Below, piece by piece: positions 26,198 to 36,600 of a DNA stretch of 64,000 nucleotides (position 1 is the stretch's first letter; each line of letters starts with the position of its first letter). The notes beneath the pieces are model-generated. The model did not search any database. It was given only the letters and a program-made list of their open reading frames with translations, and was not told the origin of the DNA. This DNA is from Firmicutes bacterium UBA5010 (GTDB lineage: Bacteria > Bacillota > Clostridia > Tissierellales > Sedimentibacteraceae): the NCBI GenBank assembly GCA_002396645.1, contig DGYI01000044.1, positions 18,773 through 82,772 on the forward strand. The letters run 5' to 3'. Position numbers and translations under genes: made by a program.

Positions 26198-27476
26198 CTT
26201 CATTCTCCTTTATATCAAGATTTGTGGTTATTTCTACATCTAAACCATATCCTGCAAGTGTTTTAAAAAATCTGCGCTGTACATCTGTGCTTACAAGCGG
26301 TGATGTAAAACTAATAACGCAGTTATCATTATATGAGCACATACAAACCTGCAAACGCTTCGTACATGTAAATACATCAAACAAATTAATATATGGTTTA
26401 AATTCCTCCGGCATTTCGATTTTTCCTACATTAGAGAATGCAGCGGTTACACCCCTGTCCGCTAACATAGACGCTATTTTCATAATAGGATTTTTTAAAA
26501 ATAACGGTATAATCTTGGCAGCAAATTGATTTTCAAGTGCTGACAGTCTAATCATACGTTCACTTAATTTCTCAGCGGTTACTTTCTCTTTCAGAGATTT
26601 ATCCACGTATTCTATTATATCCGATAATTCAGAGCTATTTTTCATAAAATTATATTCAATATTTACTACACCGAAAAAATTTCTTGCTGACTCAGACTCA
26701 AAGAAATTTCTTAAATTTACCGGAACACAAACGACTACAGGCTTTGTTTTATCGCGCATAGCCATGCATTGTCCTATAGAGCGAATAAGTATCGAAAGTA
26801 AAAAGGCTGTAAGTGTAGAGTTGTGTTCATGTGCCTTTTCTAACAATTTTTTAACGGATACTCTTCCTTCAATAACACGAACAATTCCTATATCAACATA
26901 TTCTTCTTTAAATCTAAAGGCTCTTGGCGTTTTTTCCTTAAAAGGAAGCTTCTTTTTTAAGTAATACTTAAAGAAGCTGTCATCTACCTTTTCTCTTTCA
27001 GAGGCATTGTAATTAAACATTAAGTGCTTACCATCAAGTTCTTTAGAATATTTTTCTTTCAGATAATAAAATACTAATGTTTTTAAAAAATTTAATGCTC
27101 CTGTTCCATCTGATAATGCGTGGTATACTTCTAAATTTATACGTTTTTCAAAATAAGTAACTTCAAACAGAAGATTTCTTCTGATGCTGCTGTAAATAGG
27201 CGCGCACGGCATTTTGTATTCCTCTCTGACAACAGGCTTTATTGAGCTATCCTCTAAGTAGTACCAAAACATTCCTTTTTTAAGCACCGATTTATAGAAC
27301 GGAAATCTTTCTATAGTTAAATCCAGAGCATTTTTTAACACATCTTTATCTACATTTTCGTATAATTCACAGGTGCATCTAAACACCTTGCTATCTCTAC
27401 TATTAACAGTAGGCGGAAATATCTTGGCAGCATTATCAAGTTTCCTCCAACTTCTTTGTACTTTCTTATTATCCAA
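26184..27476 (-). CDS. Alcohol acetyltransferase / condensation-domain-like protein
   Basis: Acyltransferase-like protein of 430 residues with the chloramphenicol-acetyltransferase/condensation fold. The HHxxxD-type active site appears as YHALSDGTGALNFLKTLV (His and Asp present), and VVVCVPVNLRNFFESESARNFFGVV matches the alcohol-acetyltransferase group. It starts with TTG 7 bases after GGAGGTGAT and overlaps the DUF6320 gene. Together with the upstream hydrolase it suggests formation or turnover of a lipid or small ester. The product is not known. Confidence 0.75.
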   Translation of the reverse strand: MDNKKVQRSWRKLDNAAKIFPPTVNSRDSKVFRCTCELYENVDKDVLKNALDLTIERFPFYKSVLKKGMFWYYLEDSSIKPVVREEYKMPCAPIYSSIRRNLLFEVTYFEKRINLEVYHALSDGTGALNFLKTLVFYYLKEKYSKELDGKHLMFNYNASEREKVDDSFFKYYLKKKLPFKEKTPRAFRFKEEYVDIGIVRVIEGRVSVKKLLEKAHEHNSTLTAFLLSILIRSIGQCMAMRDKTKPVVVCVPVNLRNFFESESARNFFGVVNIEYNFMKNSSELSDIIEYVDKSLKEKVTAEKLSERMIRLSALENQFAAKIIPLFLKNPIMKIASMLADRGVTAAFSNVGKIEMPEEFKPYINLFDVFTCTKRLQVCMCSYNDNCVISFTSPLVSTDVQRRFFKTLAGYGLDVEITTNLDIKENEDAIL

Positions 27477-27480
27477 GAAA

Positions 27481-28404
27481 TCACCTCCAAAGAAATTCGT
27501 TTATTATATCATAGGTTTTTTGTACCATATCAAAATTAGGCGGCAATGAAAAGTATCCATGTAATGCATCGGGGATACGATATATATAAGCCTTGTTTCC
27601 TGCTTCTAGTAATTTTTCGCCATAAGCTTCTCCCTCATCTCTTAATGGGCAAAATTCAGCGGTAATTATTAAGCTTTCAGGTTGATTTGTCAAATCGCAA
27701 GCACATAATGGAGAGAAATACGGATTTTTTTTATCCTCCTCAGAAGAAATATAAAGATCCATATATCCCTCTACTCTTTTTGAAGTCAAAAGATAATCCT
27801 TTCCATTTTCTTTAACTGAAGCAAATGGTGAATTTTCACTGTAATCATTGCCTGCTGCAGGATAAATCAGTATTTGCTTTGCAGGCATAAACTCTTTTCT
27901 GTCTCTTGCCATAAGTGATAAAGCAGCCGCTAAATTACCTCCTGCACTATCACCGATAACAGTTATGTTTTCGGGTTTTATATCGCTGTAGTTTTCATCT
28001 GTATATAGTTTTTTTGCCACAGCATAGCAATCTTCCAAGCCGATAGGGAACTTGTTTTCCGGTGCTAATCTATAGTCTACCGAAACTACAATATGCTTAG
28101 TTAAACGAGCCATATTAGCACATACCTTCGTATAGCTGTCAATGTTTCCTGATACCCAGCCTCCGCCATGAAAAAATAAAAGCATACGGTCAGTTTCTTC
28201 ATCTTTAGGAGAAAATATTCGCACAGGAATTTCATGTTCTCCGTTTAGAATTAAATGGTCCCATATTTTATAATTTTTAGATGTCTTGAAACCCCTGCCT
28301 TTTAAATTCTTTACCCTACGATGTAATTTATATGTTTTTTTTATATCTACATCAGGATAAGACAAAGCCTTTAATGCCGCAAGCATAACTTTACTTATAG
28401 CCAT
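27481..28404 (-). CDS. Alpha/beta hydrolase (hormone-sensitive-lipase type)
   Basis: Esterase/lipase of 307 residues. The oxyanion motif is FFHGGGWVSGN, the nucleophile Ser is in GDSAGGNLAAAL, and the acidic and His residues are in LRDEGEAYGEKL and PDALHGYFSLP. This is the HSL (alpha/beta hydrolase fold-3) family. First of three tightly spaced genes; four bases separate it from the acyltransferase gene. Confidence 0.88.
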   Translation of the reverse strand: MAISKVMLAALKALSYPDVDIKKTYKLHRRVKNLKGRGFKTSKNYKIWDHLILNGEHEIPVRIFSPKDEETDRMLLFFHGGGWVSGNIDSYTKVCANMARLTKHIVVSVDYRLAPENKFPIGLEDCYAVAKKLYTDENYSDIKPENITVIGDSAGGNLAAALSLMARDRKEFMPAKQILIYPAAGNDYSENSPFASVKENGKDYLLTSKRVEGYMDLYISSEEDKKNPYFSPLCACDLTNQPESLIITAEFCPLRDEGEAYGEKLLEAGNKAYIYRIPDALHGYFSLPPNFDMVQKTYDIINEFLWR

Positions 28405-28450
28405 TAAAATCCCACCTTAATTATTAACACTATTATTTGTAATTATAATA

Positions 28451-31108
28451 TTATCTATTTTTCATTTGTTCAAGTCTTTCTGAAACTGTATTCATCATAT
28501 CTTGATATTTAGCCATTTTTTCTCTTTCCTCAGCTACTACGTTTTCAGGCGCCTTGCTCATGAATTTTTCATTTGAAAGTTTTCCTTTAACTCTGTCAAG
28601 TTCTGATTGAAGCTTAATCTTCTCTTTTTCAAGTCTCTCTATCTCTTTTTCAAAGTCTATCAAATCAGCAAGCGGCAAGCAGATTTCCGTTCCATCTATT
28701 ACTCCTGTTGCAGTATCTTCGCTTATTTCAGACTTATTGTTTACTATTTGTATTTCTGTTATATTTGCAAGAGTAGCAAAGTATTGTGAAGCATTTTCAA
28801 GATATGAGCGTACACTTTCCTTTGACGGTATGAATACGGCTCTTGCCTTTCTTGACGGAGCAACATTCATTTCGGCTCTTATATTTCTTATCTTTGTTAC
28901 TGCCTCCATGATAAACTGCATATTTTGCTCTGCATCCGGGAAGCTTTCGATGTCAGCATATTTTGGCCAATCAGATTTTATAAGCCTTGAGGAAGTACCC
29001 GGCAAATTAGACCAAATTTCCTCTGTTATAAACGGCATAAACGGATGAAGCAGCCTAAGCATATCTTTAAGAACTTTTATCAGTACAAATTTAGCAGTAT
29101 CCTTAGTCAATTTGTCATCGCCATATAATCTCGGCTTAACTATCTCTATATACCAGTCGCAGTATTCGTTCCAGATAAAATCATATATTTTTTGTGCGGC
29201 TATACCAAGCTCAAACTTATCAAGGTTTTGAGTAACTTCTTTTGTAACTGTATTTACTCTTGAAATTATCCACTTATCTTCTGTTTTCAAATTTGCAAAT
29301 GCTGTTTTTTCATCTAAAATGGTTTTGCTTTCAGAATCATTTTCTAAATTCATCAAAACGAATCTCGAAGCATTCCAAAGCTTATTTGCAAAGTTTCTGC
29401 AAGCCTCAAGCTTCTCAACTTTAAATCTTGTATCATTTCCCGGAGATATACCTGTCATAAGCATAAATCTTAAAGCATCCGCTCCGTATTGGTCTATAAT
29501 TTCAAGCGGATCTACACCGTTACCGAGAGATTTGGACATTTTTCTTCCTTCCGCATCTCTTACAAGTCCGTGAATGAAAACATGCTCAAACGGAACCTTT
29601 CCAAGCTGTTCAAGACTTGAGAACACCATTCTTACAACCCAGAAAAATATTATATCATATCCTGTAACTAAGACATTTGTAGGGAAGAAATAATCAAGTT
29701 CAGGTGTTTTTTCAGGCCAGCCCAGCGTCGAAAACGGCCATAAGGCTGAACTGAACCACGTATCGAGTACGTCTTCATCCTGCTTAATATCAGTGCTGCC
29801 GCATTTATCACATTTATGCGGAGCATCTCTTAATACCATCATTTCTTTGCAATCCTGACAATAATATGCAGGTATTCTGTGTCCCCACCATAATTGTCTT
29901 GATATACACCAATCTCTTATCCCCTCAAGCCAATTATAATATATCTTTGTAAATCTTTCGGGAACAAATTCTACATCTTTGTTTTGTGCAGCTTCAATAG
30001 CAGGCTTTGCAAGCTCTTCCATCTTAACAAACCACTGGTCGGAAACTCTTGGCTCAACTACGCTGTGGCATCTGTAGCAGGTTCCTACGTTATGAGCTGT
30101 ATCTTCAATTTTCAATATATATCCGCTTTCTTCCAACTCTTTGACAAATGCTTTTCGGCACTCATATCTGTCCATGCCGTTGTATTTGCCGGCAACTTCA
30201 TTCATCGTTCCGTTTTCATTCATGCAGGAAATAAATTCGAGCTTATGTCTTAAGCCTATTTCAAAGTCGTTAGGGTCATGGCACGGAGTTATTTTAAGCG
30301 CTCCGGTACCCTTAGTCATATCAGGGTATTCGTCACCTATAATTTCTATCTCTCTTCCCACTAAAGGAACTATTACTTTTCTTCCTATAAGATTTTTATA
30401 TCTTTCATCATCATAGTGTGCGGCTATTGCGGTATCTCCGAATATTGTTTCAGGTCTTGTTGTAGCAACTATGAAATACTCATCAGGATTATCAGCATAC
30501 GGATATTTTACATAGTAATATTTTCCGGGCTTATCCTCATGTTCAACCTCGGCATCCGATATGGAGGTCAAGCAATCTGTACACCAGTTTATGATTCTGT
30601 TTCCTCTGTATATAAGGCCCTTTTCATAAAGCTTGATAAAAACCTCCGTTACAGCCTTATTACAGCCTTCATCCATTGTAAATCTTTCTTTTGACCAGTC
30701 ACAGGAGTTACCGAGCTTTCTCATCTGCTCTACTATTCTTCCGCCGTACTCTTCCTTCCAAGCCCACGCTCTTTTAAGAAATTCATCTCTTCCAAGCTCT
30801 TCCTTGGATTTTCCTTCTTCGTCTCTTATCCTTTCAACTACCTTTACCTCTGTAGCTATGCTTGCATGATCTGTACCCGGCAGCCATAAGGCTTCAAAGC
30901 CCTGCATTCTTTTCCATCTGATTAGAACATCCTGCAAGGTATGATCAAGCGCATGCCCCATATGAAGCTGCCCTGTGATGTTTGGCGGAGGCAAAACAAT
31001 CGTGTAAGGGGTTTTATCCTTATTTACATCCGCCTTAAAGCAATTTTCATCCATCCACGCCTTATAAATTTTTTCTTCAAAATCTTTCGGATTATATTTT
31101 GTATTCAA
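28451..31108 (-). CDS. valS: Valyl-tRNA synthetase
   Basis: Class Ia synthetase charging tRNA-Val, 885 residues (normal). HIGH motif PPPNITGQLHMGHALDHT near the N-terminus, the editing domain in the middle, catalytic CP-region WWGHRIPAYYCQDC with a zinc-type CQDC/CDKC set, and KMSKS in GRKMSKSLGNGVDPLEII. A C-terminal coiled-coil arm (about 815-885) ends the protein. The start is TTG at 31108, 9 bases after AAGGAGG. A valine T-box leader lies upstream. Confidence 0.97.
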   Translation of the reverse strand: MNTKYNPKDFEEKIYKAWMDENCFKADVNKDKTPYTIVLPPPNITGQLHMGHALDHTLQDVLIRWKRMQGFEALWLPGTDHASIATEVKVVERIRDEEGKSKEELGRDEFLKRAWAWKEEYGGRIVEQMRKLGNSCDWSKERFTMDEGCNKAVTEVFIKLYEKGLIYRGNRIINWCTDCLTSISDAEVEHEDKPGKYYYVKYPYADNPDEYFIVATTRPETIFGDTAIAAHYDDERYKNLIGRKVIVPLVGREIEIIGDEYPDMTKGTGALKITPCHDPNDFEIGLRHKLEFISCMNENGTMNEVAGKYNGMDRYECRKAFVKELEESGYILKIEDTAHNVGTCYRCHSVVEPRVSDQWFVKMEELAKPAIEAAQNKDVEFVPERFTKIYYNWLEGIRDWCISRQLWWGHRIPAYYCQDCKEMMVLRDAPHKCDKCGSTDIKQDEDVLDTWFSSALWPFSTLGWPEKTPELDYFFPTNVLVTGYDIIFFWVVRMVFSSLEQLGKVPFEHVFIHGLVRDAEGRKMSKSLGNGVDPLEIIDQYGADALRFMLMTGISPGNDTRFKVEKLEACRNFANKLWNASRFVLMNLENDSESKTILDEKTAFANLKTEDKWIISRVNTVTKEVTQNLDKFELGIAAQKIYDFIWNEYCDWYIEIVKPRLYGDDKLTKDTAKFVLIKVLKDMLRLLHPFMPFITEEIWSNLPGTSSRLIKSDWPKYADIESFPDAEQNMQFIMEAVTKIRNIRAEMNVAPSRKARAVFIPSKESVRSYLENASQYFATLANITEIQIVNNKSEISEDTATGVIDGTEICLPLADLIDFEKEIERLEKEKIKLQSELDRVKGKLSNEKFMSKAPENVVAEEREKMAKYQDMMNTVSERLEQMKNR

Positions 31109-31136
31109 TATTTCTTCCTCCTTCTTTATATACAAA

Positions 31137-31325
31137 AAAGCGAGTTTTCTTATCCTATAGGACGAGAAAACCCGCGGTACCACCTAAATTCCAATTACGG
31201 CTCTTAATTATTTAACGGTTTTATCCGTTTAATCCTACTGCTATTTCAGATTAAATGCTCCAAAGCTACCTTCAATATATATTTCCTATGCAGTCTTTCA
31301 GCCAAGGCACCGCACTCTCTAAAGG
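31137..31325 (-). promoter_or_regulatory. T-box leader of valS (Val, GUA specifier)
   Basis: On the minus strand: stem I from AGAGTGCGGTGCC, a specifier loop region GAAGGTAGC in which GTA is a valine codon, the T-box AGGTGGTACCGCGG, and a terminator hairpin GGGTTTTCTCGTCC/GGATAAGAAAACTC ending in a T run. Uncharged tRNA-Val would favour the antiterminator. Confidence 0.93.
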
Positions 31326-31374
31326 CTTTTTATATTTACTCCTCTTTATCATTGCAATATATTTATTTCAATTT

Positions 31375-31403
31375 ATGATATTAAAATTTATCATAAATGT
31401 CAA
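31375..31403 (-). promoter_or_regulatory. Sigma-A promoter of the T-box/valS transcript
   Basis: Minus strand TTGACA, 17-base spacer, TATCAT, about 50 bases before stem I. Confidence 0.8.
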
Positions 31404-31481
31404 TAGTTTTTTATTGAAAACTCTGCCCGAAAAATTTAAAAATTATTTATAACTCTCAAAACTTAAGAAACCATAAAATTT

Positions 31482-33479
31482 TTACTTCATTATCAATTCA
31501 TATAATCTGTACAGCATTAATGCGGCTTCTGCCCTGGTAGCATTTGCTTTTGGATTGAATTTTCCGTCAGTTCCTTTTATTATCCCGTTATGAATTGTAA
31601 TCACAGCTCCTTCTTCTGCCCATGATGCAATGGTACTTCCATCGCTGAATTTTGTTAATGCTGTTTTGTCTTGTTTTTTATATGAATTTTTCAGCAATAT
31701 TTCTCCTATTATCTTCGACATTTCCTCTCTGGTGATATATCCGTTCGGATCGAAGCTAAGTTCGGACTTGCCGTTTATAAGACCTTCTCTATATACTGCT
31801 GCTATAGATTTATAGTACCATTTATCCTTATTCACATCTTTAAAAGCTAAGCTTCCTTCTAAATTTTCGTTATACTTTAGCATTCTTGATATCAACGCAG
31901 AAAACTCGGCTCTTGTGATATTGTCGGCAGGTGCAAATTTATCTAAGGTGCTTCCGTTTACTATTCCTCTTGCTGTCATGCTGTTTATAGCCTCTTCTGC
32001 CCATTTGTAATTTGTTAAATCCTTAAATGCAGACTCATTCTCTTCTACTCTAAATTCACCTAATTTATGAGTTAAAAATTTAATGCCCTTTGCAGATTGG
32101 TCATATACTCCCCCTATCAAGCTTTTTATTCCGTCTTCACCAACCAAAACTACAGTAAGATTATTTTTATTTGTCATATCAGCGTCATAATCCAGCGTTA
32201 TCTTGAGCGGATTTTCTAATATATTTAACTCCCTCTCAGATTGCTCTAATTTTATAATTACTTCACTTTTATTCTTTTCAAATTTTATTTTTATATCATC
32301 TTTTATATCTTTACCTATAAAGTCAGGAGCTATTTCAATTAAAGCTTGATTTGAAAATATTTTTACATTCTCTACTTTTTTGAGCACTGCCCTTTCTAAA
32401 AACAGCTTTGACAGTGTAAATTCACTGATATTTCTACTCTTCTCAACAGCATTTATTTTAACACTCTTTTTTATATTTCTATTTGAATCTTCGCTGATTT
32501 TAGACAGCTTATCTTCAACTTTAATGGAAATATCCAATATTTTATCAATTATTTTATTTATTGCATTTTTATCCTTTATTGTGCCTATGGAATTTAAAAT
32601 TATTCCCATATTTTCCGAAGCCGCTTCAGCAAATTCCTCTATGCTTTTCATGTCATCGGATGTCAGGTTTACCGTTACAGCTCCAAAATAATCTAATAAT
32701 TTTTGTATTGCCTCTATTATCTCTTTTTCTGTAGAATTTTTGTTGTTTATAATCTTTAGAGTTTCCTCGATAATTTTATTCAATTCAGATGTATTGTAGC
32801 TGTTTGAAGGCATCGGCGCTCCTATATCTTGTCCCAAATTCTCAGTATATAGCCACTTTATGATATCTCCATTTTTTAAGCTTACTAAACCTGCTCCGAC
32901 ATTAGGATATACCCCATTTACCGAATACATCCATCCACTGCCTTCTCCTCTGTCAAGCTGCCTTTGATTATCAATACTTGCTATATATCCGTTTATATTT
33001 TCATATTCAATGCCCTTGCTGCCGAGTATTCTGGTTGTTAAGTTTAATACAGTTTCATTATCAGATATAACAATATTTTTTTCGTCTAAAACAACACCCT
33101 TATATCCCTTAATATATAGGTCTACTTTCTCGTCCTTAGGTTCTTCCGGATTGGAAGAGCTTTTCATTACAATTTCTATTGTTGCTATCTTATCATCAAC
33201 TTTAACCTGGCATTCGTAAGTCTTATCTAAGTCTAAAGTAGTTTTAAATTCTATTTTCCCTAAATCATCCGTTACACCTTGATTTATATAGTAATATTTT
33301 ATTTCATCTTTAATCGTTATGCTTGCAGATCTGTTTCTGACGCTGCTTACGCTTATAGTTACATCATTATTATTTTGAATATACTCTATTGAAATATTTT
33401 GTTCTGCCATGACCATTGATGGTATGAGCATAAGCAAAATTAATACAATCGACATGATTCTCTGAATATTTTTTCGCAT
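31482..33479 (-). CDS. Exported DUF4430 protein with three SLH domains
   Basis: 665 residues. A signal peptide (1-25, ending SMVMAEQ) is followed by an Ig-like segment, then a DUF4430 domain (about 119-213; GSGWMYSVNGVYPNVGAG and IIKWLYTENLGQDIG are its marks), a helical linker (about 225-345), a beta-rich part, and three SLH repeats (about 484-665; for example WAEEAINSMTARGIVNG and FDPNGYITREEMSKII) for attachment to cell-wall polymers. DUF4430 is the fold of the C-terminal domain of transcobalamin. It follows the large DUF4430 gene 160 bases downstream behind the same cobalamin riboswitch, so a role in surface cobalamin binding is inferred. Confidence 0.85.
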   Translation of the reverse strand: MRKNIQRIMSIVLILLMLIPSMVMAEQNISIEYIQNNNDVTISVSSVRNRSASITIKDEIKYYYINQGVTDDLGKIEFKTTLDLDKTYECQVKVDDKIATIEIVMKSSSNPEEPKDEKVDLYIKGYKGVVLDEKNIVISDNETVLNLTTRILGSKGIEYENINGYIASIDNQRQLDRGEGSGWMYSVNGVYPNVGAGLVSLKNGDIIKWLYTENLGQDIGAPMPSNSYNTSELNKIIEETLKIINNKNSTEKEIIEAIQKLLDYFGAVTVNLTSDDMKSIEEFAEAASENMGIILNSIGTIKDKNAINKIIDKILDISIKVEDKLSKISEDSNRNIKKSVKINAVEKSRNISEFTLSKLFLERAVLKKVENVKIFSNQALIEIAPDFIGKDIKDDIKIKFEKNKSEVIIKLEQSERELNILENPLKITLDYDADMTNKNNLTVVLVGEDGIKSLIGGVYDQSAKGIKFLTHKLGEFRVEENESAFKDLTNYKWAEEAINSMTARGIVNGSTLDKFAPADNITRAEFSALISRMLKYNENLEGSLAFKDVNKDKWYYKSIAAVYREGLINGKSELSFDPNGYITREEMSKIIGEILLKNSYKKQDKTALTKFSDGSTIASWAEEGAVITIHNGIIKGTDGKFNPKANATRAEAALMLYRLYELIMK

Positions 33480-33640
33480 TTTTTACTCCTTTACCTTGTA
33501 TTTAACAATTGAATTTATTTTGATACGAAAGCAGGGAAATCTCCTCTTTTGCATTTAAAGCTAAAGAGGAAATATTCCCCTTTATTAATTCACAGATTTG
33601 TTAATAACCTTAAATCGCAGCTGTGAATTATATCCTTTTT

Positions 33641-36600
33641 TTAATTAGCTATTTCAAATTCTGTGTAATCGTTCATTATTATAGTTTGATTTTCCAAGCT
33701 GTCCCATAGGAATATCCTGATATAATAATCTCCGCTGACAGAAATTAATAAACCTACAGCTAACTCTTTTTCTTCATCGCTGCTTAATTCTGCTCTCTCT
33801 ATTTCATAACTTATCATTTTATTGCTTTTCTTGTCATATAAAGCTACTATCAAGGTTACCGATTTTTTCTCTTTTGTTAAATTCTTCACTTCTATCTTTG
33901 CCTCAAGTTTATTTTCACTTGATATTTCGGTACTTCCGGTATAATTTGTTTCAAATTCTTTTTCTGATATGCTTAGTTCAACACTATGATTTATGCTTTT
34001 ACCCTCAAGCTTTGCAGTTATAATAACCTCACCCGGTTTTTTAGTTTTTACAATTCCGGCCTCATCTACTGTTGCTATTTCGCTGTCTGAGCTTGACCAT
34101 TCTATTTTACCGGCAGGTACTAAATTGTTATTAGAGTCATATCCATTTACAAACAGCTTTATTATCTCGCCTTCTATTATCTTAGATATAGCAGGCTTTT
34201 GGATTGCTATTCTGACAATTTCGTTATCGTTTAGTTTTATTTCATTAAACATTGATTTGCCCATATATACATCAGCTAAGGCAATAAAAGCCTGTTCTGT
34301 TATCATATCAATATCTGTACCATATTCTGATTTATTTTCAAAATGTCCGTCTTCATAGAAGCTCATCAAGGAATCCACTATAGTTTTTCCGTTTTTAGTC
34401 CATCCTTCTGATAAAGGATCTTCTCCTACTGCTATCAAGCCTTGAAGAACTGCCGATGCCGAATACGGATTTTCTGCGCCATATACTATATAACCTCCTG
34501 TATTTGCATCCTGTTCTGCTTTAAGATAGCTTAGACCTTTGTTTATCGCATCCTGCACCTGAGCTTTATCTTTGTATCTTACCAAAGCTGTTAAAACCAT
34601 GCCAGTTTCATCTATTCCGGCAAAACTGCCTTTTGCATCCTGATATCTTATCAAAGCATCTATCGCTTTTTCCCTGTCATATTGAGCATTAGCCATGTCT
34701 AAGGCTAAGACAGAAAAAGCAAGAGTTGTCGGGTAATCATCATATTGTCCTATGATAAATTTACCTTCGGCGTTTTGAGCAGACACTAAAGCTTCTACAT
34801 AATTTTTACCCTTATGATTATACGGATTTTTCCCTGCCGCTATCAGTCCTATAATATTACCTACATTTTCAGAAGCAGATTTAGGATTTTCATTTGTTTT
34901 AAATTTATACGCAATCTCTAATAAATCCTTATCCATATTATCACTTGTATAATTATAGCCTATAGCCTCTCTGAAGGTATAATCGGCTTTGTTAGAATAA
35001 TGCTTTCTCAAAGCTTTTATTGCATCCTCTATACTTATGTCAATTTTACCTTCTTCACTTACTCTTATTTTTATACTGTCTTTTATGCTCTTATCTTCTG
35101 CAAGAGCTGCTGTTAAGGTAACTTCACCTGCTTTTTTAGCTACCAGATTTCCATGTTCTATTACAGCTATTTCCGCATTGGAGCTTAGCCACAATATTTC
35201 CTTATCCGCAACTACAGCAGTTCCTTTGCGTACTTCTGCTACAAGAGGCAGTTCTTCACCGATACTTAGAGATGTCTTATTAGTTTTTATCTTTATACTT
35301 AGCTTTTCTTCTTCCTCGCCGCCAAGCTCTTTCCAAGTCGGAGCATTATCCCTTTCCCAATCATAGGTACAGAACCAAATAACTTTATCTCCTTCTTTTA
35401 GTTTTACCTGACCGGCAGAGAAATTTGGAATCTCGCCATTAACAGTGAACATCCAGCCGCCTGTTACAGGTCCTGTAATTCCATAAATTGAGGTTATCCA
35501 ATCACCATTTGCCTGATATTCGTCAGTAGTAGCCTGTAATGCACCAAACGCTGTGAAGCCTCCATCGTGTTTATCTTTATCTATATTTACCATACCGACA
35601 TTTTTATGTACCGAATAAGTTCCATCCTCTTCAAATACTACTATAGCAGTTCCTACCGAAATTTGCTTTTCCTCCGGATCGCCTGAGCCGTTTCCTTTTT
35701 CACCTATAACAGTAACTACGGCAGATACATTTTGCTTATAAAGTTTTTGAAAATCCTCTATATTCGGATATTTTAATGCGTATTTGCCATACACTATGCT
35801 GGATAGACTGCTCTCTATTTTTACCTCAGTATTAAATTCAGGTTTTGTAACTAACAGATTCTCATGTGCTATTATATTAGGCTTACTTGACCTGAACAGT
35901 CTCCATTGCTCTTGGTTTTCCCATCCTTCTATATTATCCGGACATATTCCTGTATTTCTGTCATCATTTATATGTCTTGTCCATACTAATTCACCGTTGA
36001 TTAAGTTTACTTCCCTAAATACTCTTAAATTGCTTGTTATCTCATCAGCACTGAGATTATCTCCTTTTATTCCTTTGAAATAATTTTCTTTAGCTAATTG
36101 CATCAAATTAATCTCATCATCTATTTCCTTCTGTGATAGAGCAGTGATTTTAATCGGTATAAGTTTTGTAACTTCTATATTCTTTTCTTTATGCTTCATA
36201 TGCACTGTCAAGTTTACTTCTTCTGCTTCTTCTCCGGGCAATGGTCTGTAAACATTTGCTCTGTAAGAATTTACTACAAGCAAGTCACTGTCACTGCTGA
36301 CTTCAAACTTATAATCAAAGTAATTATCTATGCCTGTATCTTGTGGTATTATGAGTTGAATATCATTTCTGACATCATCCGGATTTATTGCTTGCTTATT
36401 AGTGAAATCTTTGAGTTTATCAACTGTGTAATTATCATCTAAGAGCTTCTGCATTTCTGCAATTGTATCATTTACATTATCTCCCGAGACAGTCAGTTCA
36501 TATTTTTGCGTTAATATTAAGTCCTCTGTTTCGTAAAAATCATGATTAAATTGTATTTTGCACACTAAATTTACTTTTTTATCTTCACTGCTTCGGATAG

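Noticed and set aside
33993..36083. Several 80-120-codon ORFs on the plus strand opposite the giant DUF4430 gene.
   Set aside because: They are antisense shadows rich in Ser/Leu/Ile, without ribosome sites or recognisable motifs.
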